DNA of 64,000 nucleotides from Owenweeksia sp963758205 (lineage in GTDB: Bacteria; Bacteroidota; Bacteroidia; Flavobacteriales; Schleiferiaceae): positions 186,001-250,000 of the forward strand of contig CAVWUM010000005.1 of NCBI GenBank assembly GCA_963758205.1, written 5' to 3'. The translations under genes were made by a program, and so were the position numbers. This document shows positions 24,984 to 33,137 of the stretch, one piece after another. Within the stretch, counting starts at the first letter, position 1; every line of letters begins with the position of its first letter. The notes under the pieces were generated by a model. It saw only the letters and a list, made by a program, of their open reading frames with translations, was not told the DNA's origin and searched no databases.

Positions 24984-25475
24984 ATGTTTCTCATTATGTT
25001 TCAAAAAATTGAAAGCACGCAATTTCCTCCCCGCTACAAGCCCGTAATGGTTTGGGATGGTAAATGTGGCTTTTGTAAATACTGGGTTACCCGCTGGAAG
25101 AAAATTACCAAAGATCAAATTGATTATAAACCCTTTCAGGAGGTAGCTCATAAATTTGAAGATATTGATTTGATTCATTTTAAACAGGCCAGCAGGCTGA
25201 TTGAAAAGGATGGAACTGTATACAGCGGCCCACGCTCTGCTTATCGCACATTAACTTTTGGCAGTAAATGGGCTTTTTTAGATAGGTGGTATGAGAACAA
25301 AAAATGGTTTGCCAACTTTAGCGACAGGCTGTACAACTGGGTGGCCAAAAACCGGTCATTTATGTTTAAGGTTACCCGTTTTATGTTTGGGTCTGACCCT
25401 GATCAGGTGCGTCCCTTTTGGGTGATCTACCTGGGCCTTGTTCTGTTTTTCGTGTATTCCGTTTTTTCTTTCTGA
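24984..25475 (+). CDS. DCC-family thiol-disulfide oxidoreductase-like protein
   Basis: The 163-residue protein carries the family motif WDGKCGFCKYWV near residues 24-35 (Asp plus CxxC), as in DUF393/DCC1 proteins. A C-terminal hydrophobic helix (VIYLGLVLFFVYSVF) probably anchors it in the membrane. The thioredoxin-like CxxC suggests redox activity. The start may be ATG 24984 or ATG 24996; neither is decisive. Its last 95 nt overlap the converging STAS-like gene. Confidence 0.8.
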   Translation: MFLIMFQKIESTQFPPRYKPVMVWDGKCGFCKYWVTRWKKITKDQIDYKPFQEVAHKFEDIDLIHFKQASRLIEKDGTVYSGPRSAYRTLTFGSKWAFLDRWYENKKWFANFSDRLYNWVAKNRSFMFKVTRFMFGSDPDQVRPFWVIYLGLVLFFVYSVFSF

Positions 25476-25815
25476 TCCATTCTTCGGCCTTTTTACGTTC
25501 CGAAGTCTCAAAAATCTTCAACTCGGTGGAGCCCAGGCTGGCTAATACCTCTGCGTGCTTTTCAACCCAGGTTTTGGGGCTAACTACCACTATACTTTCA
25601 AAAGGCGAAAAGTTCTGTAAGCGCCCTTTCAGGTCTTCAAAAAGTAAGCCCTCATCTTCTTCTTTGTGATGTTTAATTTCTAAGAATAATTTGATCGCGG
25701 AGCTGTCATCTTCCAGGTTTTCAAGCTGTTTACGGGCCGCACTTATTTGTTCATCATCGCCACTTCCATCAATGGTTATGGTTATAATATGTGCATGATC
25801 ATCGTTAAACTTCAT
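25381..25815 (-). CDS. SpoIIAA/STAS-like (SEC14-fold) small protein
   Basis: The 144-residue protein begins with alternating strands and helices (HIITITIDGSGDDEQ, IKLFLEIKHH, FESIVVVSPKTWVEKHAEV, TELKIFETSERKKAEEWI). This fits the SpoIIAA-like STAS/SEC14 family of unknown ligand. After about residue 116 comes a basic, unstructured tail (KKKRNTRKTEQGPGRSPKRD). That tail is read from the strand opposite the DCC gene's 3' end, so the overlap may have created it. Confidence 0.65.
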   Translation of the reverse strand: MKFNDDHAHIITITIDGSGDDEQISAARKQLENLEDDSSAIKLFLEIKHHKEEDEGLLFEDLKGRLQNFSPFESIVVVSPKTWVEKHAEVLASLGSTELKIFETSERKKAEEWIRKKKRNTRKTEQGPGRSPKRDAPDQGQTQT

Positions 25816-25939
25816 AGTAATTGATTTGGTTTATTAACAAATACATTCTAAAATGGTTACAACCGAAGTCTGATTTTCTATTAACCAATAATGGTTAAGG
25901 ACTTTTACCTTGAGCCTGAGATAGCCATTTCAGCTTAAC

Positions 25940-25947
25940 TATATTTG
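25940..25947 (+). promoter_or_regulatory. Probable -7 element (TATATTTG)
   Basis: TATATTTG lies 35 nt before ATG 25982. It supports that ATG over the upstream in-frame start at 25955, which would fall about at the transcription start. Confidence 0.55.
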
Positions 25948-25981
25948 GCCTCATTTGCATTCAATCAGGTATATCCAAACT

Positions 25982-26773
25982 ATGCTTAAAAAAACCATTG
26001 GCTTACTGGCCATTATGCTTTTAACAAACCTTGCTGCCGAAGGGCAGGAGCAGTTGGAGTATCTGCAAATTCCAAAAGAGAAAAAGATAATTTCTGTAGA
26101 AGCGCGCATTGGCTATTATTGGGATTTACAGTCTGTACCGGATTCTATTCAGTATCCGTTAAATGATTTTTATGAGGAAATGGGAGAGGGACCCAGGGCC
26201 GATTTTTCAGTTTTATACAACTGGGGGGATAATTTAGACATCGGCTTTACTTACGCCTACTTCAACGCTACTTCGCGCACTGATTCATTTGCTTTTACTT
26301 ACCTAACCATGGGAGGCAATCAAAGAACATTGCGCGGTGGTATATCCGGCAGGGCTACCCAGCACTATTTTGCCCTTAGGGTTGATCCGCACTTTGGCGT
26401 TGGCCGGTCTTTTTCTATAAACCCGGGTATTTCATCCGGCATTTTAGTGTATGAAAATAATACCAGGATAGATTATCTCCATCAAAGGATATCAGGACAA
26501 TCGTTGGCCTTTGAGCTACACTTAGGTATCGAATATTTTCTTGATCAGAATTTTTCCATAAACCTTAATGGCGCTTATATGCTCAGCTTTTTGCATGAGC
26601 CGGATGTGTATAACTCCATAGAGGAGATTTCGGTGGAAAATCAAAGTGTAGGGCTAAGTAAATGGTACGTGGGCTTTGGGCTTAGGTATAATTTTACTAA
26701 AAAAGGTTCGGCAGTTCCTGCACCATCTAACAATAACAATACGGCTCCGCGAAAGAAGAGCCGCTTTGACTAA
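25982..26773 (+). CDS. Outer-membrane beta-barrel protein, hypothetical
   Basis: The 263-residue protein has a signal peptide (MLKKTIGLLAIMLLTNLAAEG). It continues with regularly spaced amphipathic strands (GYYWDLQ, FGVGRSFSINPGISSG, LAFELHLGIEYFLDQNFSINL, WYVGFGLRYNF), typical of a small barrel. A short polar C-terminal tail (PAPSNNNNTAPRKKSRFD) follows the last strand, which is unusual for a barrel. Function unknown. Its stop overlaps the converging gene by 4 bp. Confidence 0.68.
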   Translation: MLKKTIGLLAIMLLTNLAAEGQEQLEYLQIPKEKKIISVEARIGYYWDLQSVPDSIQYPLNDFYEEMGEGPRADFSVLYNWGDNLDIGFTYAYFNATSRTDSFAFTYLTMGGNQRTLRGGISGRATQHYFALRVDPHFGVGRSFSINPGISSGILVYENNTRIDYLHQRISGQSLAFELHLGIEYFLDQNFSINLNGAYMLSFLHEPDVYNSIEEISVENQSVGLSKWYVGFGLRYNFTKKGSAVPAPSNNNNTAPRKKSRFD

Positions 26774-27276
26774 AGCTTTTTGAGCAGTTTTCGCGACCTG
26801 GATACGTAGCCGGCAGATGCACTCTCCAACCCGGCTTCAATTAGCAACTTAAGCTCAGGTTTCAGTTCAGCGTGTTTTTGACAGATGTTAAAAGCCACCG
26901 TCATACAAAACACCTTTATAGCCACCGGTATTTTGGGATTTGATAAATCCCTGGCGCACAGGTCAAATAAAACGCCTTCGTGCTCTTCAGGTACCTTCAT
27001 AAACTGTAGCACGCGATATGTATTTCGGCTAATAGCCGGATGAATGGGATTGTATAGACATTGGATTAGCTGAGTAATGTAGGGTTGAAATAGGTGAGAG
27101 TAGGAGGTGCCTAACAGACCTACCGGCCAGGCTGCGCGCTGCGCGAGTAAACTATCTTTATGATTCATGTAACTAATCAGCTGGCCGATAAGTGATGGAT
27201 CTACAATGACCAAGTCCATTATTTTTTCGGATTGCTCTCGGCTGTGTTCCGCTAGTAGCAGTTGCTCAATGTCCAT
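26770..27276 (-). CDS. HEAT-like helical repeat protein
   Basis: From ATG 27276 the protein has 168 residues, almost wholly helical. The pattern resembles HEAT/ARM repeats (IGQLISYMNHKDSLLAQRAAWPVGLLG, then NTYRVLQFMKVPEEHEGVLF). Similar Bacteroidota proteins are sometimes labelled by error as adenylosuccinate lyase; no lyase motif is present. A -7 box at 27295-27302 supports the ATG over the TTG 21 nt upstream. It is divergent from the GbsR-type gene and shares its operator region. Confidence 0.65.
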   Translation of the reverse strand: MDIEQLLLAEHSREQSEKIMDLVIVDPSLIGQLISYMNHKDSLLAQRAAWPVGLLGTSYSHLFQPYITQLIQCLYNPIHPAISRNTYRVLQFMKVPEEHEGVLFDLCARDLSNPKIPVAIKVFCMTVAFNICQKHAELKPELKLLIEAGLESASAGYVSRSRKLLKKL

Positions 27277-27294
27277 AAAATTATTGTTAGCACT

Positions 27295-27302
27295 CAAAGG
27301 TA
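27295..27302 (-). promoter_or_regulatory. -7 element for the HEAT-like gene
   Basis: The minus strand reads TACCTTTG (TAnnTTTG), about 18 nt upstream of ATG 27276. The expected -33 position falls at the edge of the 27321-27344 palindrome. Confidence 0.55.
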
Positions 27303-27320
27303 AATGGTAATTTGAAATTT

Positions 27321-27344
27321 AACTTTCAAAATATTTTGAAAGTT
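27321..27344. promoter_or_regulatory. Perfect 24-bp palindromic operator for the GbsR-type regulator
   Basis: AACTTTCAAAAT is followed immediately by its exact reverse complement. The site lies between two divergent promoters and covers the -33 TTTG of the regulator gene, which is where a repressor would act. A second copy of the left half-site occurs upstream of the three membrane-protein genes (27885-27896). Confidence 0.75.
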
Positions 27345-27364
27345 AGAAAACATTTGTACATTTG
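27335..27364 (+). promoter_or_regulatory. Promoter of the GbsR-type regulator, overlapping its operator
   Basis: TTTG (27335-27338), an 18-nt spacer and TACATTTG (27357-27364) match the Bacteroidota consensus. The ATG at 27369 starts only 4 nt after the -7 box, so the mRNA is probably leaderless or nearly so. Confidence 0.6.
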
Positions 27365-27368
27365 AACC

Positions 27369-27869
27369 ATGCAATACGAACAGGCAAAAGATGAGTTTAT
27401 ACAAACCTGGGGCAACCTGGCCACACAGTGGGGGATAAACCGCACTATGGCTCAAATACATGCGCTGTTGTTGATTAGCCCTGAGGCCCTTAGCACTGAT
27501 GATGTTATGCAGGAGTTGCAGATATCGCGTGGTAACGCCAATATGAATATAAGAGCGCTAATAGACTGGGCGCTTGTGCAAAAGGTATATGTAAAAGGTG
27601 ATCGAAAGGAATTTTTCATCGCTGTAAAAGATAGCTTTACCATAGCACGAAGAATTGCAAAGGAGCGCCAAAAAAGAGAAGTAAGCCCTGTTGTAGGTAT
27701 GCTGGAGGAACTGGCTAAGGTGGAAGGAAAAGGGGCAAAAGAGGAAGAGCTTAGAAAAGTTACCCGCGATATGCTGCAAATGACTAAACAAATCAACGAT
27801 ATACTTTCAAAATTCGGAGATTCAGAACCCAGTTGGTGGAAGAAGAAACTACTGAGCCTGATTAGCTGA
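27369..27869 (+). CDS. GbsR/MarR-family transcriptional regulator
   Basis: The 166-residue protein has the GbsR-type opening: a helix with FIQTWGNLATQWGINRTMAQIHALLLI, then the helix-turn-helix MQELQISRGNANMNIRALIDW. The wing QKVYVKGDRKEFFIAV and a long C-terminal dimerisation helix follow. Known relatives respond to choline or osmolytes or control membrane genes. Here the target is probably its own promoter and the following three membrane-protein genes, since the same half-site AACTTTCAAAAT precedes both. The start is fixed by the family N-terminus. Confidence 0.88.
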   Translation: MQYEQAKDEFIQTWGNLATQWGINRTMAQIHALLLISPEALSTDDVMQELQISRGNANMNIRALIDWALVQKVYVKGDRKEFFIAVKDSFTIARRIAKERQKREVSPVVGMLEELAKVEGKGAKEEELRKVTRDMLQMTKQINDILSKFGDSEPSWWKKKLLSLIS

Positions 27870-27884
27870 TATTTTTTTAAATCA

Positions 27885-27908
27885 AACTTTCAAAATTTAT
27901 TGAAAATA
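27885..27908. promoter_or_regulatory. Second, imperfect copy of the GbsR-type operator
   Basis: The left half AACTTTCAAAAT is identical to that at 27321-27332. The right half (TTATTGAAAATA) keeps the TTGAAA core. It lies 29 nt before the next start codon, between the regulator gene and the three membrane-protein genes. Confidence 0.6.
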
Positions 27909-27936
27909 TAATAACTAATACATAAATTCAAACATC

Positions 27937-28311
27937 ATGAACTATCACGTAACAAGTTATCTGATTTACTTACCGATTACCATCCTGCTTACAGCTTGGG
28001 TAGGGCACAAACTATTTAAAAATGGTAAGCTTTTTTTACTTGACATTTTTGAGCAAAACCAGGCTCTGGCCGAAAGTATCAACCAATTGTTAATGGTGGG
28101 CTTTTACCTGATCAACATTGGGTATGCTGTTTATACTCTTGCCATTGCCGGAACAATTACCGATGCCCGCGAAATGATTGAAATGCTCAGCCAAAAAGTT
28201 GATATTATCATACTGATACTTGGCGGAATGCACTTCGGCAATATCTTTATCTTTTACAGGCTTCGCAGGAGGCACTTTGATGATAAAAGAGTCAAAGCTA
28301 TTTACCAGTAA
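27937..28311 (+). CDS. Small three-helix membrane protein
   Basis: The 124-residue protein has three hydrophobic helices (about 7-24, 51-72, 87-106) and a basic cytoplasmic end (RLRRRHFDDKRVKAIYQ). No known motif. It is the first of three small membrane-protein genes that follow the GbsR-type regulator on the same strand, with an operator half-site just upstream. A role in the membrane stress or osmotic response controlled by that regulator is a reasonable guess only. Confidence 0.68.
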   Translation: MNYHVTSYLIYLPITILLTAWVGHKLFKNGKLFLLDIFEQNQALAESINQLLMVGFYLINIGYAVYTLAIAGTITDAREMIEMLSQKVDIIILILGGMHFGNIFIFYRLRRRHFDDKRVKAIYQ

Positions 28312-28322
28312 AGCCTGTTATC

Positions 28323-28691
28323 ATGAGATTTTTTTATTACACCAGCATAGTGCTTTTATGTGTAGCTGCCTTATTCGGCTTAATGACTTTTATAGAAGGT
28401 TCTGCGCTCATATTCCTGCTGTACATCCAGTTTGGATTGGGTTGTCTCCATGCTGTTTCATCAATGTTGGCTCTTTTTAAGTTGGGTACTCAAAATACAT
28501 GGTTTATTTGGCACTTTTTTATATGTCTTACTTACTTAGTCATACTGCTTAATGGAGGTTTTGGCCTAAGCTTTAATGATGGGTTTGCCACATTTGGCTT
28601 TTTTATCCTCCCATGGTTAATTGCCCTGTTTCATACTTATAAGCTGAGTATAGCTTTCGCTGAAAAGCGATTGAGCGTACTGGACATCTAA
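28323..28691 (+). CDS. Small four-helix membrane protein, paralog of the next gene
   Basis: The 122-residue protein has helices at about 4-24, 27-50, 58-78 and 88-106. Near the end it has ILPWLIALFHTYKL, which closely matches VPWAVAIYHTYKL at the same place in the following protein. Both also share an LGC...S.LAL helix and a central His. The gap from the preceding gene is 11 nt. Function unknown; tandem duplication likely. Confidence 0.68.
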   Translation: MRFFYYTSIVLLCVAALFGLMTFIEGSALIFLLYIQFGLGCLHAVSSMLALFKLGTQNTWFIWHFFICLTYLVILLNGGFGLSFNDGFATFGFFILPWLIALFHTYKLSIAFAEKRLSVLDI

Positions 28692-28702
28692 ATATATTAG
28701 CT

Positions 28703-29047
28703 ATGAAGTTTCACTTTTTTATAAGCCTTCTTATGCTGATAGCCTCAGCAGTATCAGGCCTTATAGGCATTTACGATGAAGAAAGTCTGATGTGGGCTAT
28801 GGTAATTGAATTCATTTTGGGATGCCAGCAAATACTGGCCAGCATGATTGCTCTTGCCCTTTATAAAAGTAATAGAAGGTATTTCATTTTGCATCTCATA
28901 TTCTCTGTAACCTTTGTTATATACTTTTTATTTCTGAAAGGTTTGGGTATGGACGATGATATCCTTTGGACAATAGTTTTTAGTGTTCCCTGGGCCGTAG
29001 CTATTTACCATACTTATAAACTTTACTCCATCAATAAGGTTGAGTAG
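28703..29047 (+). CDS. Small four-helix membrane protein, paralog of the previous gene
   Basis: The 114-residue protein has helices at about 4-23, 29-52, 58-79 and 86-105. Shared positions with its neighbour include the 'FxLGCxxxxxSMxAL' helix, a His in helix three and the PWxxAxxHTYKL ending. The gap to the previous gene is 11 nt. It closes the presumed GbsR-controlled operon. No enzyme signature. Confidence 0.68.
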   Translation: MKFHFFISLLMLIASAVSGLIGIYDEESLMWAMVIEFILGCQQILASMIALALYKSNRRYFILHLIFSVTFVIYFLFLKGLGMDDDILWTIVFSVPWAVAIYHTYKLYSINKVE

Positions 29048-29124
29048 CTTCCAATCAATGTCCGGCAGGGGTTTCTCTAAACATAAGTTTATAGCCACCT
29101 TTGCCGGCTCATTTTTAAAGATAG

Positions 29125-29964
29125 ATGGCCGGAAAATATCCAAATTGGTTAAAAAACGTAGCAAGGCTGGGATTAATTTCCAAAGGTCTGGTTTACCTTA
29201 TTTTCGGTAGCCTCATTATTATGGCCACCTATATTCCAAAGGATGAGCCTGTAGGTCTGTTTGAAATAATAAAATATACCATCAACCTCGGATGGATAGG
29301 CCGCCTGGTAACCATGCTAATGGCTGTAGGGCTGTTGTGTTATTCTATTTGGAAATTTTTCCAGATGGCTTTTAATGTGGAAGGCTACGAAGATAATATT
29401 AGAGGGTACTTTGTGAGGGTTACCTGGTTAGGCCCATTTTTATTTTATCTGATTTTAGGTGGACATGCCGTGTTGCAATTACTCAACTGGTATCGAGATG
29501 ATTTCCAGTACAACCCAAATGATGTAAGCGTTTTTCAGGAAATACTGTTTACCGACTGGGGTAAGTGGGTAGTTGGATTTGTTGCCCTCACGTTACTGGT
29601 TAATGCTGGCTCTCTATTTTACCTGGCCTTTACTGGCAGATACACCATTATGCTTACCGGCCGTGGCTTTTTTCAAAGCAGCCCTAAACTGGCCCGGTTT
29701 ACGGGTTTATTTGGGTATATAGGTTACGGAGTTACTCTTTTTATACTGGGCACCCTGTTTTGCCTGGCTCTTTATTATTCCAACAGCTATTTTGCCCGTG
29801 GCGAGGATAGCTTATTTTACTACTTAATCAACCAGCCCTTTGGCAGGATAGTATTAACAGTAATTGCGTTTGGAACGGTGTGCTACGGTGTTTACTTTTT
29901 TTTAGCCTCATTTTACCGCTGGCGCGATGATGGCTCTGTAAGTTCAACGAGTACCGGAAAGTGA
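29125..29964 (+). CDS. DUF1206 membrane protein
   Basis: The 279-residue protein has six helices in three similar pairs. Each pair opens with a version of 'ARLGLISKGLVYLIFGSLII': residues 12-31, then VRVTWLGPFLFYLILGGHAV near 94-113, then RFTGLFGYIGYGVTLFILG near 192-210. This threefold repeat is the DUF1206 hallmark. Function unknown. Its 3' end overlaps the converging endonuclease-like gene by 52 bp. Confidence 0.8.
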   Translation: MAGKYPNWLKNVARLGLISKGLVYLIFGSLIIMATYIPKDEPVGLFEIIKYTINLGWIGRLVTMLMAVGLLCYSIWKFFQMAFNVEGYEDNIRGYFVRVTWLGPFLFYLILGGHAVLQLLNWYRDDFQYNPNDVSVFQEILFTDWGKWVVGFVALTLLVNAGSLFYLAFTGRYTIMLTGRGFFQSSPKLARFTGLFGYIGYGVTLFILGTLFCLALYYSNSYFARGEDSLFYYLINQPFGRIVLTVIAFGTVCYGVYFFLASFYRWRDDGSVSSTSTGK

Positions 29965-30890
29965 TCAGAATTAATGTTTTTCAGCCTTCCCATTTTAACC
30001 AGCTTAAAATGGCTGCTGCAAAATAAGTGATCCAACGGCCAGCGCATAAATGGTATTTTTGCATGAAAGGTGGCGTAGATGCCGCGGCCCTTGCGGGGAT
30101 CCTGAAGTTTAGAAATCTCTATAAATTGATCTGTGGTAAAACTCCAGGCCACGTCATTAAGGTCTCCGGCTACAATTACGGGCATGTGTATGTTTTCAAT
30201 TTCCTTAGCCACCAGCCATAGTTCATTATCCCTATCGGTTGAATATGTTCTTTCCGTTGGAGATGGGGGCGGGGGGTGTACACCAAAAAACAGGCATTCA
30301 ACGCCTGATGGCATTTCCAGTTTAATTTTTATGCTCGGATATTCCTTTTTTATTAAAAACCTGATGTCGTGCTCTGTCATTTCAATTTTTGAGTAAAAGA
30401 GCATTCCGTAGGTATTGTCCTGTGGATATTCAACCTTAAAGGGATAATCATCTACACATTCCGAAATTTCATCCTTCCACTTCTCGTCCGTTTCCACTAA
30501 CAGAATAATATCAGGGTTGGCAGCAGCTATACGCCTACGGAGTTTGTCATAACGCTTATTAAACTGATAAACATTTGAGATTAAAATTTTAAAAGACGCA
30601 CCTTGGGCCTTCGCTGATTTAACTGTTTTTGATGCAAGTGGTGTAAAAGGATATATCAGGTAGGCAAGGTATAGTTGACAGAGAATAAGTACTCCAAAAA
30701 CAATCTGTACGTACAGACTTTCCATCAGCACATATCCACCCAATAGTGTGGCCACAAGTCCCAGAATAAGCTTCTGTAGTCTGGGAAACTCAAAAACCCT
30801 GAAGGTCCAGTGGTCTTTCCTGATAAAGGGAATAAGGGTGGCCAATATGATGATTGAGGCCAGGATAAAGAAGATAACTTTGATAATCAT
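29913..30890 (-). CDS. Membrane-anchored endonuclease/exonuclease/phosphatase-family protein
   Basis: From ATG 30890 the protein has 325 residues. Hydrophobic helices at about 3-20, 40-58 and 61-82 are followed by an EEP domain with SNVYQFN, ILLVETDEKW (catalytic Glu), VAGDLNDVAW (Asp-x-Asn) and the terminal SDHFPV (Asp-His). This YafD-like layout suggests a membrane-tethered phosphodiesterase acting outside the cytoplasm; the substrate is unknown. A terminator of the upstream gene ends one base before the start codon. Confidence 0.83.
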   Translation of the reverse strand: MIIKVIFFILASIIILATLIPFIRKDHWTFRVFEFPRLQKLILGLVATLLGGYVLMESLYVQIVFGVLILCQLYLAYLIYPFTPLASKTVKSAKAQGASFKILISNVYQFNKRYDKLRRRIAAANPDIILLVETDEKWKDEISECVDDYPFKVEYPQDNTYGMLFYSKIEMTEHDIRFLIKKEYPSIKIKLEMPSGVECLFFGVHPPPPSPTERTYSTDRDNELWLVAKEIENIHMPVIVAGDLNDVAWSFTTDQFIEISKLQDPRKGRGIYATFHAKIPFMRWPLDHLFCSSHFKLVKMGRLKNINSDHFPVLVELTEPSSRQR

Positions 30891-30891
30891 C

Positions 30892-30923
30892 AAAAAAATG
30901 GGGCTACACAGGTTTGCAGCCCC
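30892..30923 (-). terminator. Terminator hairpin abutting the next start codon
   Basis: On the minus strand, GGGGCT and AGCCCC pair around 12 nt and are followed by A and seven T. The ATG of the EEP gene begins one base after the T-run. It ends the DUF1328 transcript and may also limit read-through into the EEP gene. Confidence 0.78.
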
Positions 30924-30969
30924 AAAGCTATTTAATAATTATGAGTGTAAGTGCGCTTATTCAATCATC

Positions 30970-31128
30970 TCATCTTACCAACCTCATTATTAAGCTAATA
31001 ACAAATAGCACTAAAAAGATGTAAAAAATGATTTTAGCGATTCCAGCGGCTCCTGCCGCTATCCCGCCAAATCCGAATAAAGCTGCAATTAATGCAACTA
31101 CTAAAAAAATGATGACCCATCGTAGCAT
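30970..31128 (-). CDS. DUF1328-type small membrane protein, 52 residues
   Basis: From ATG 31128 to TGA 30970 the frame codes MLRWVIIFLVVALIAALFGF, a Gly/Ala segment (GGIAAGAAGIAKIIF) and a second helix ending MRLVR. This matches the YtjA/DUF1328 family in length and in the 'ALFGFGGIAAGAAGIAKI' pattern. These proteins are often induced by stress; their function is unknown. A strong terminator follows 47 nt downstream. Confidence 0.87.
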   Translation of the reverse strand: MLRWVIIFLVVALIAALFGFGGIAAGAAGIAKIIFYIFLVLFVISLIMRLVR

Positions 31129-31349
31129 AATTTAATTGTTTTATTTGGTTCATAATAGTTATGGTCTATAAACCTATAGCATACACAAAAGTTCAGCATT
31201 TATTCTTCCGGGGCTGTAAGTAAGGCTCGTTTTAAACCTGTCGATTACCTTACTACGTGGTTGTTTTTCTCAGCTTAGTAAATTGATTAGCAGTATATAG
31301 TACCATCAAAACTTAGTGTATCTTCGCGCCCAATTTTAAGAATACAGAT

Positions 31350-33080
31350 TTGAATAATTTTGAAGCCTTAGGGCTTTCACAACCAGTTCTTAAGGCCTTA
31401 AATGAATTAGGCTTTGAGAATCCCACCGAGATCCAGAAGCAAGCCATTCCGTTACTTCTTTCAAAACCACAGGACTTTATTGGGCTCGCCCAAACCGGTA
31501 CAGGTAAAACGGCTGCTTTCGGACTTCCACTTGTAGAGCTTATTGAACCTGCGGAAAAAAGCACACAGGCCCTTATACTGGCACCTACGCGTGAGCTGGC
31601 TCAGCAGATAGCACGCCAGTTAGAGCAGTTTTCTAAATACGTAGGTAAACTTAATGTAGTGTGTGTTTTTGGAGGTGCCAGCATCTCCGGACAAATATCT
31701 GAGATACGTAGGGGAGCTCAGGTTATTGTAGCGACCCCCGGCCGTCTTATTGACCTGAGCCAGCGTGGAGTTGTAAAACTCAATCAGTTGGAATACATCA
31801 TTTTAGATGAGGCTGACGAAATGCTTAACATGGGCTTTAAAGATGACCTTGATTACATACTGGCCCAGGCTCCCAAAGAAAAAATTACATGGTTGTTTTC
31901 AGCAACTATGCCCAGGGAAATACAGAATATTGTAAAGAATTACATGATTAACCCGGCCGAGGTAAAGGTAAACACTGGCCAGGTGGTTAATGCAAATATT
32001 GAGCACCAGTATGCTGTAATTAAAGCTTCGGATAAAACAGAGGCTTTGCGCAGGATGCTTGACTTTGACCCTGAAATGTATGGCGTAGTTTTTTGCCGCA
32101 CCAAACGTGATACGCAGCGTGTGGCTGATGAGCTTGTGGAATCAGGTTATGCAGCCGAGCCTTTGCATGGAGATTTATCGCAGGCGCAGCGCGATAATGT
32201 GATGCGTAAGTTTAAGTCTAAAACAGTGCAATTAATGATTGCCACTGATGTGGCTGCCCGTGGTATTGATGTGAATAACCTAACCCACGTGGTACACTTT
32301 GCATTACCTGATGATGCTGAGTACTATACCCACCGTAGCGGACGTACGGCCCGTGCCGGTAAAAAGGGTATTTCGCTTTCGTTAATCACCAAAGGTGAAA
32401 TGCGCAGGGTAAAATACCTGGAGAGTAAACTGGGTATTCAGTTTGAAAAGGCTATGATACCGGCCATTGAGGACATTGCTAAAAACCGTATCTCACATTG
32501 GGCGCAAAAGCTGGCCAACCAGGAAATAAGCAAAGGCGTAACGGCCGAAATGATGGGTGAAGCTAATTTGATGCTCATCAACTTTAGCAGAGAAGAGCTT
32601 ATCGCCAAATTCATTAGTGCACAGTTGTCGCGTATTTCAGCTAAAAACTCGCTAAATGATTTAAATGATACCTCTAAAGGCCGTGATAGAGATATCTATG
32701 ATGACCGTGGCGGAAAGCGTGGCCGCAGAGAAAAACGTGATCGTGACTCTAAGGGCAATGAGCCTGGTATGAATCGCTTTTTTATTAATCTTGGTACCAT
32801 AGATCAGCTTAATAAAGGTGGTTTGCTGAGATTTATCTGTGATAACACAGGCCTTAAAGGAAATGAAGTTGGCAGAATAACACTTGATCAACGCCATGCA
32901 TTTTTTGATGTGTCAGATAAGGCTGAAGGCCTGATTTCATCTTTAAACGGAAAAAAATACGATGGCCGCGAAATACGGGTAAACCGCGATGATGCCGGTA
33001 GCCCCGGTGGAGGCGGCAAAAGGGGAGGGAAAAAATCCTCCGATAAGTTCAGGAAAAAGAAGAAGAAAAATAAGTACTAA
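31350..33080 (+). CDS. DEAD-box RNA helicase, DeaD/CsdA-like with DbpA-type C-terminus
   Basis: The 576-residue protein starts at TTG 31350 (MNNFEALGLSQ). Motifs in order: Q motif PTEIQKQAIP, Walker A AQTGTGKT near 48-55, PTRELA, LDEADEMLNMGF near 150, SAT near 190, and HRSGRTARAG near 330. The C-terminus holds a DbpA/CsdA RNA-binding fold (RFFINLGTIDQLNKGGLLRF...) and a Gly/Lys-rich basic tail. It probably remodels ribosomal RNA or mRNA, notably in the cold. Single gene with its own terminator. Confidence 0.92.
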   Translation: MNNFEALGLSQPVLKALNELGFENPTEIQKQAIPLLLSKPQDFIGLAQTGTGKTAAFGLPLVELIEPAEKSTQALILAPTRELAQQIARQLEQFSKYVGKLNVVCVFGGASISGQISEIRRGAQVIVATPGRLIDLSQRGVVKLNQLEYIILDEADEMLNMGFKDDLDYILAQAPKEKITWLFSATMPREIQNIVKNYMINPAEVKVNTGQVVNANIEHQYAVIKASDKTEALRRMLDFDPEMYGVVFCRTKRDTQRVADELVESGYAAEPLHGDLSQAQRDNVMRKFKSKTVQLMIATDVAARGIDVNNLTHVVHFALPDDAEYYTHRSGRTARAGKKGISLSLITKGEMRRVKYLESKLGIQFEKAMIPAIEDIAKNRISHWAQKLANQEISKGVTAEMMGEANLMLINFSREELIAKFISAQLSRISAKNSLNDLNDTSKGRDRDIYDDRGGKRGRREKRDRDSKGNEPGMNRFFINLGTIDQLNKGGLLRFICDNTGLKGNEVGRITLDQRHAFFDVSDKAEGLISSLNGKKYDGREIRVNRDDAGSPGGGGKRGGKKSSDKFRKKKKKNKY

Positions 33081-33085
33081 AATCT

Positions 33086-33120
33086 AAAAGCCCCTTCAGC
33101 ATTGCTCAAGGGGCTTTTCT
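33086..33120 (+). terminator. Rho-independent terminator, bidirectional
   Basis: AAAAGCCCCTT pairs with AAGGGGCTTTT around an 11-nt loop. It lies between the convergent helicase and TraB/GumN genes and has T-runs on both strands. Confidence 0.85.
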
Positions 33121-33137
33121 TTTGGCTTTTTGATTTA

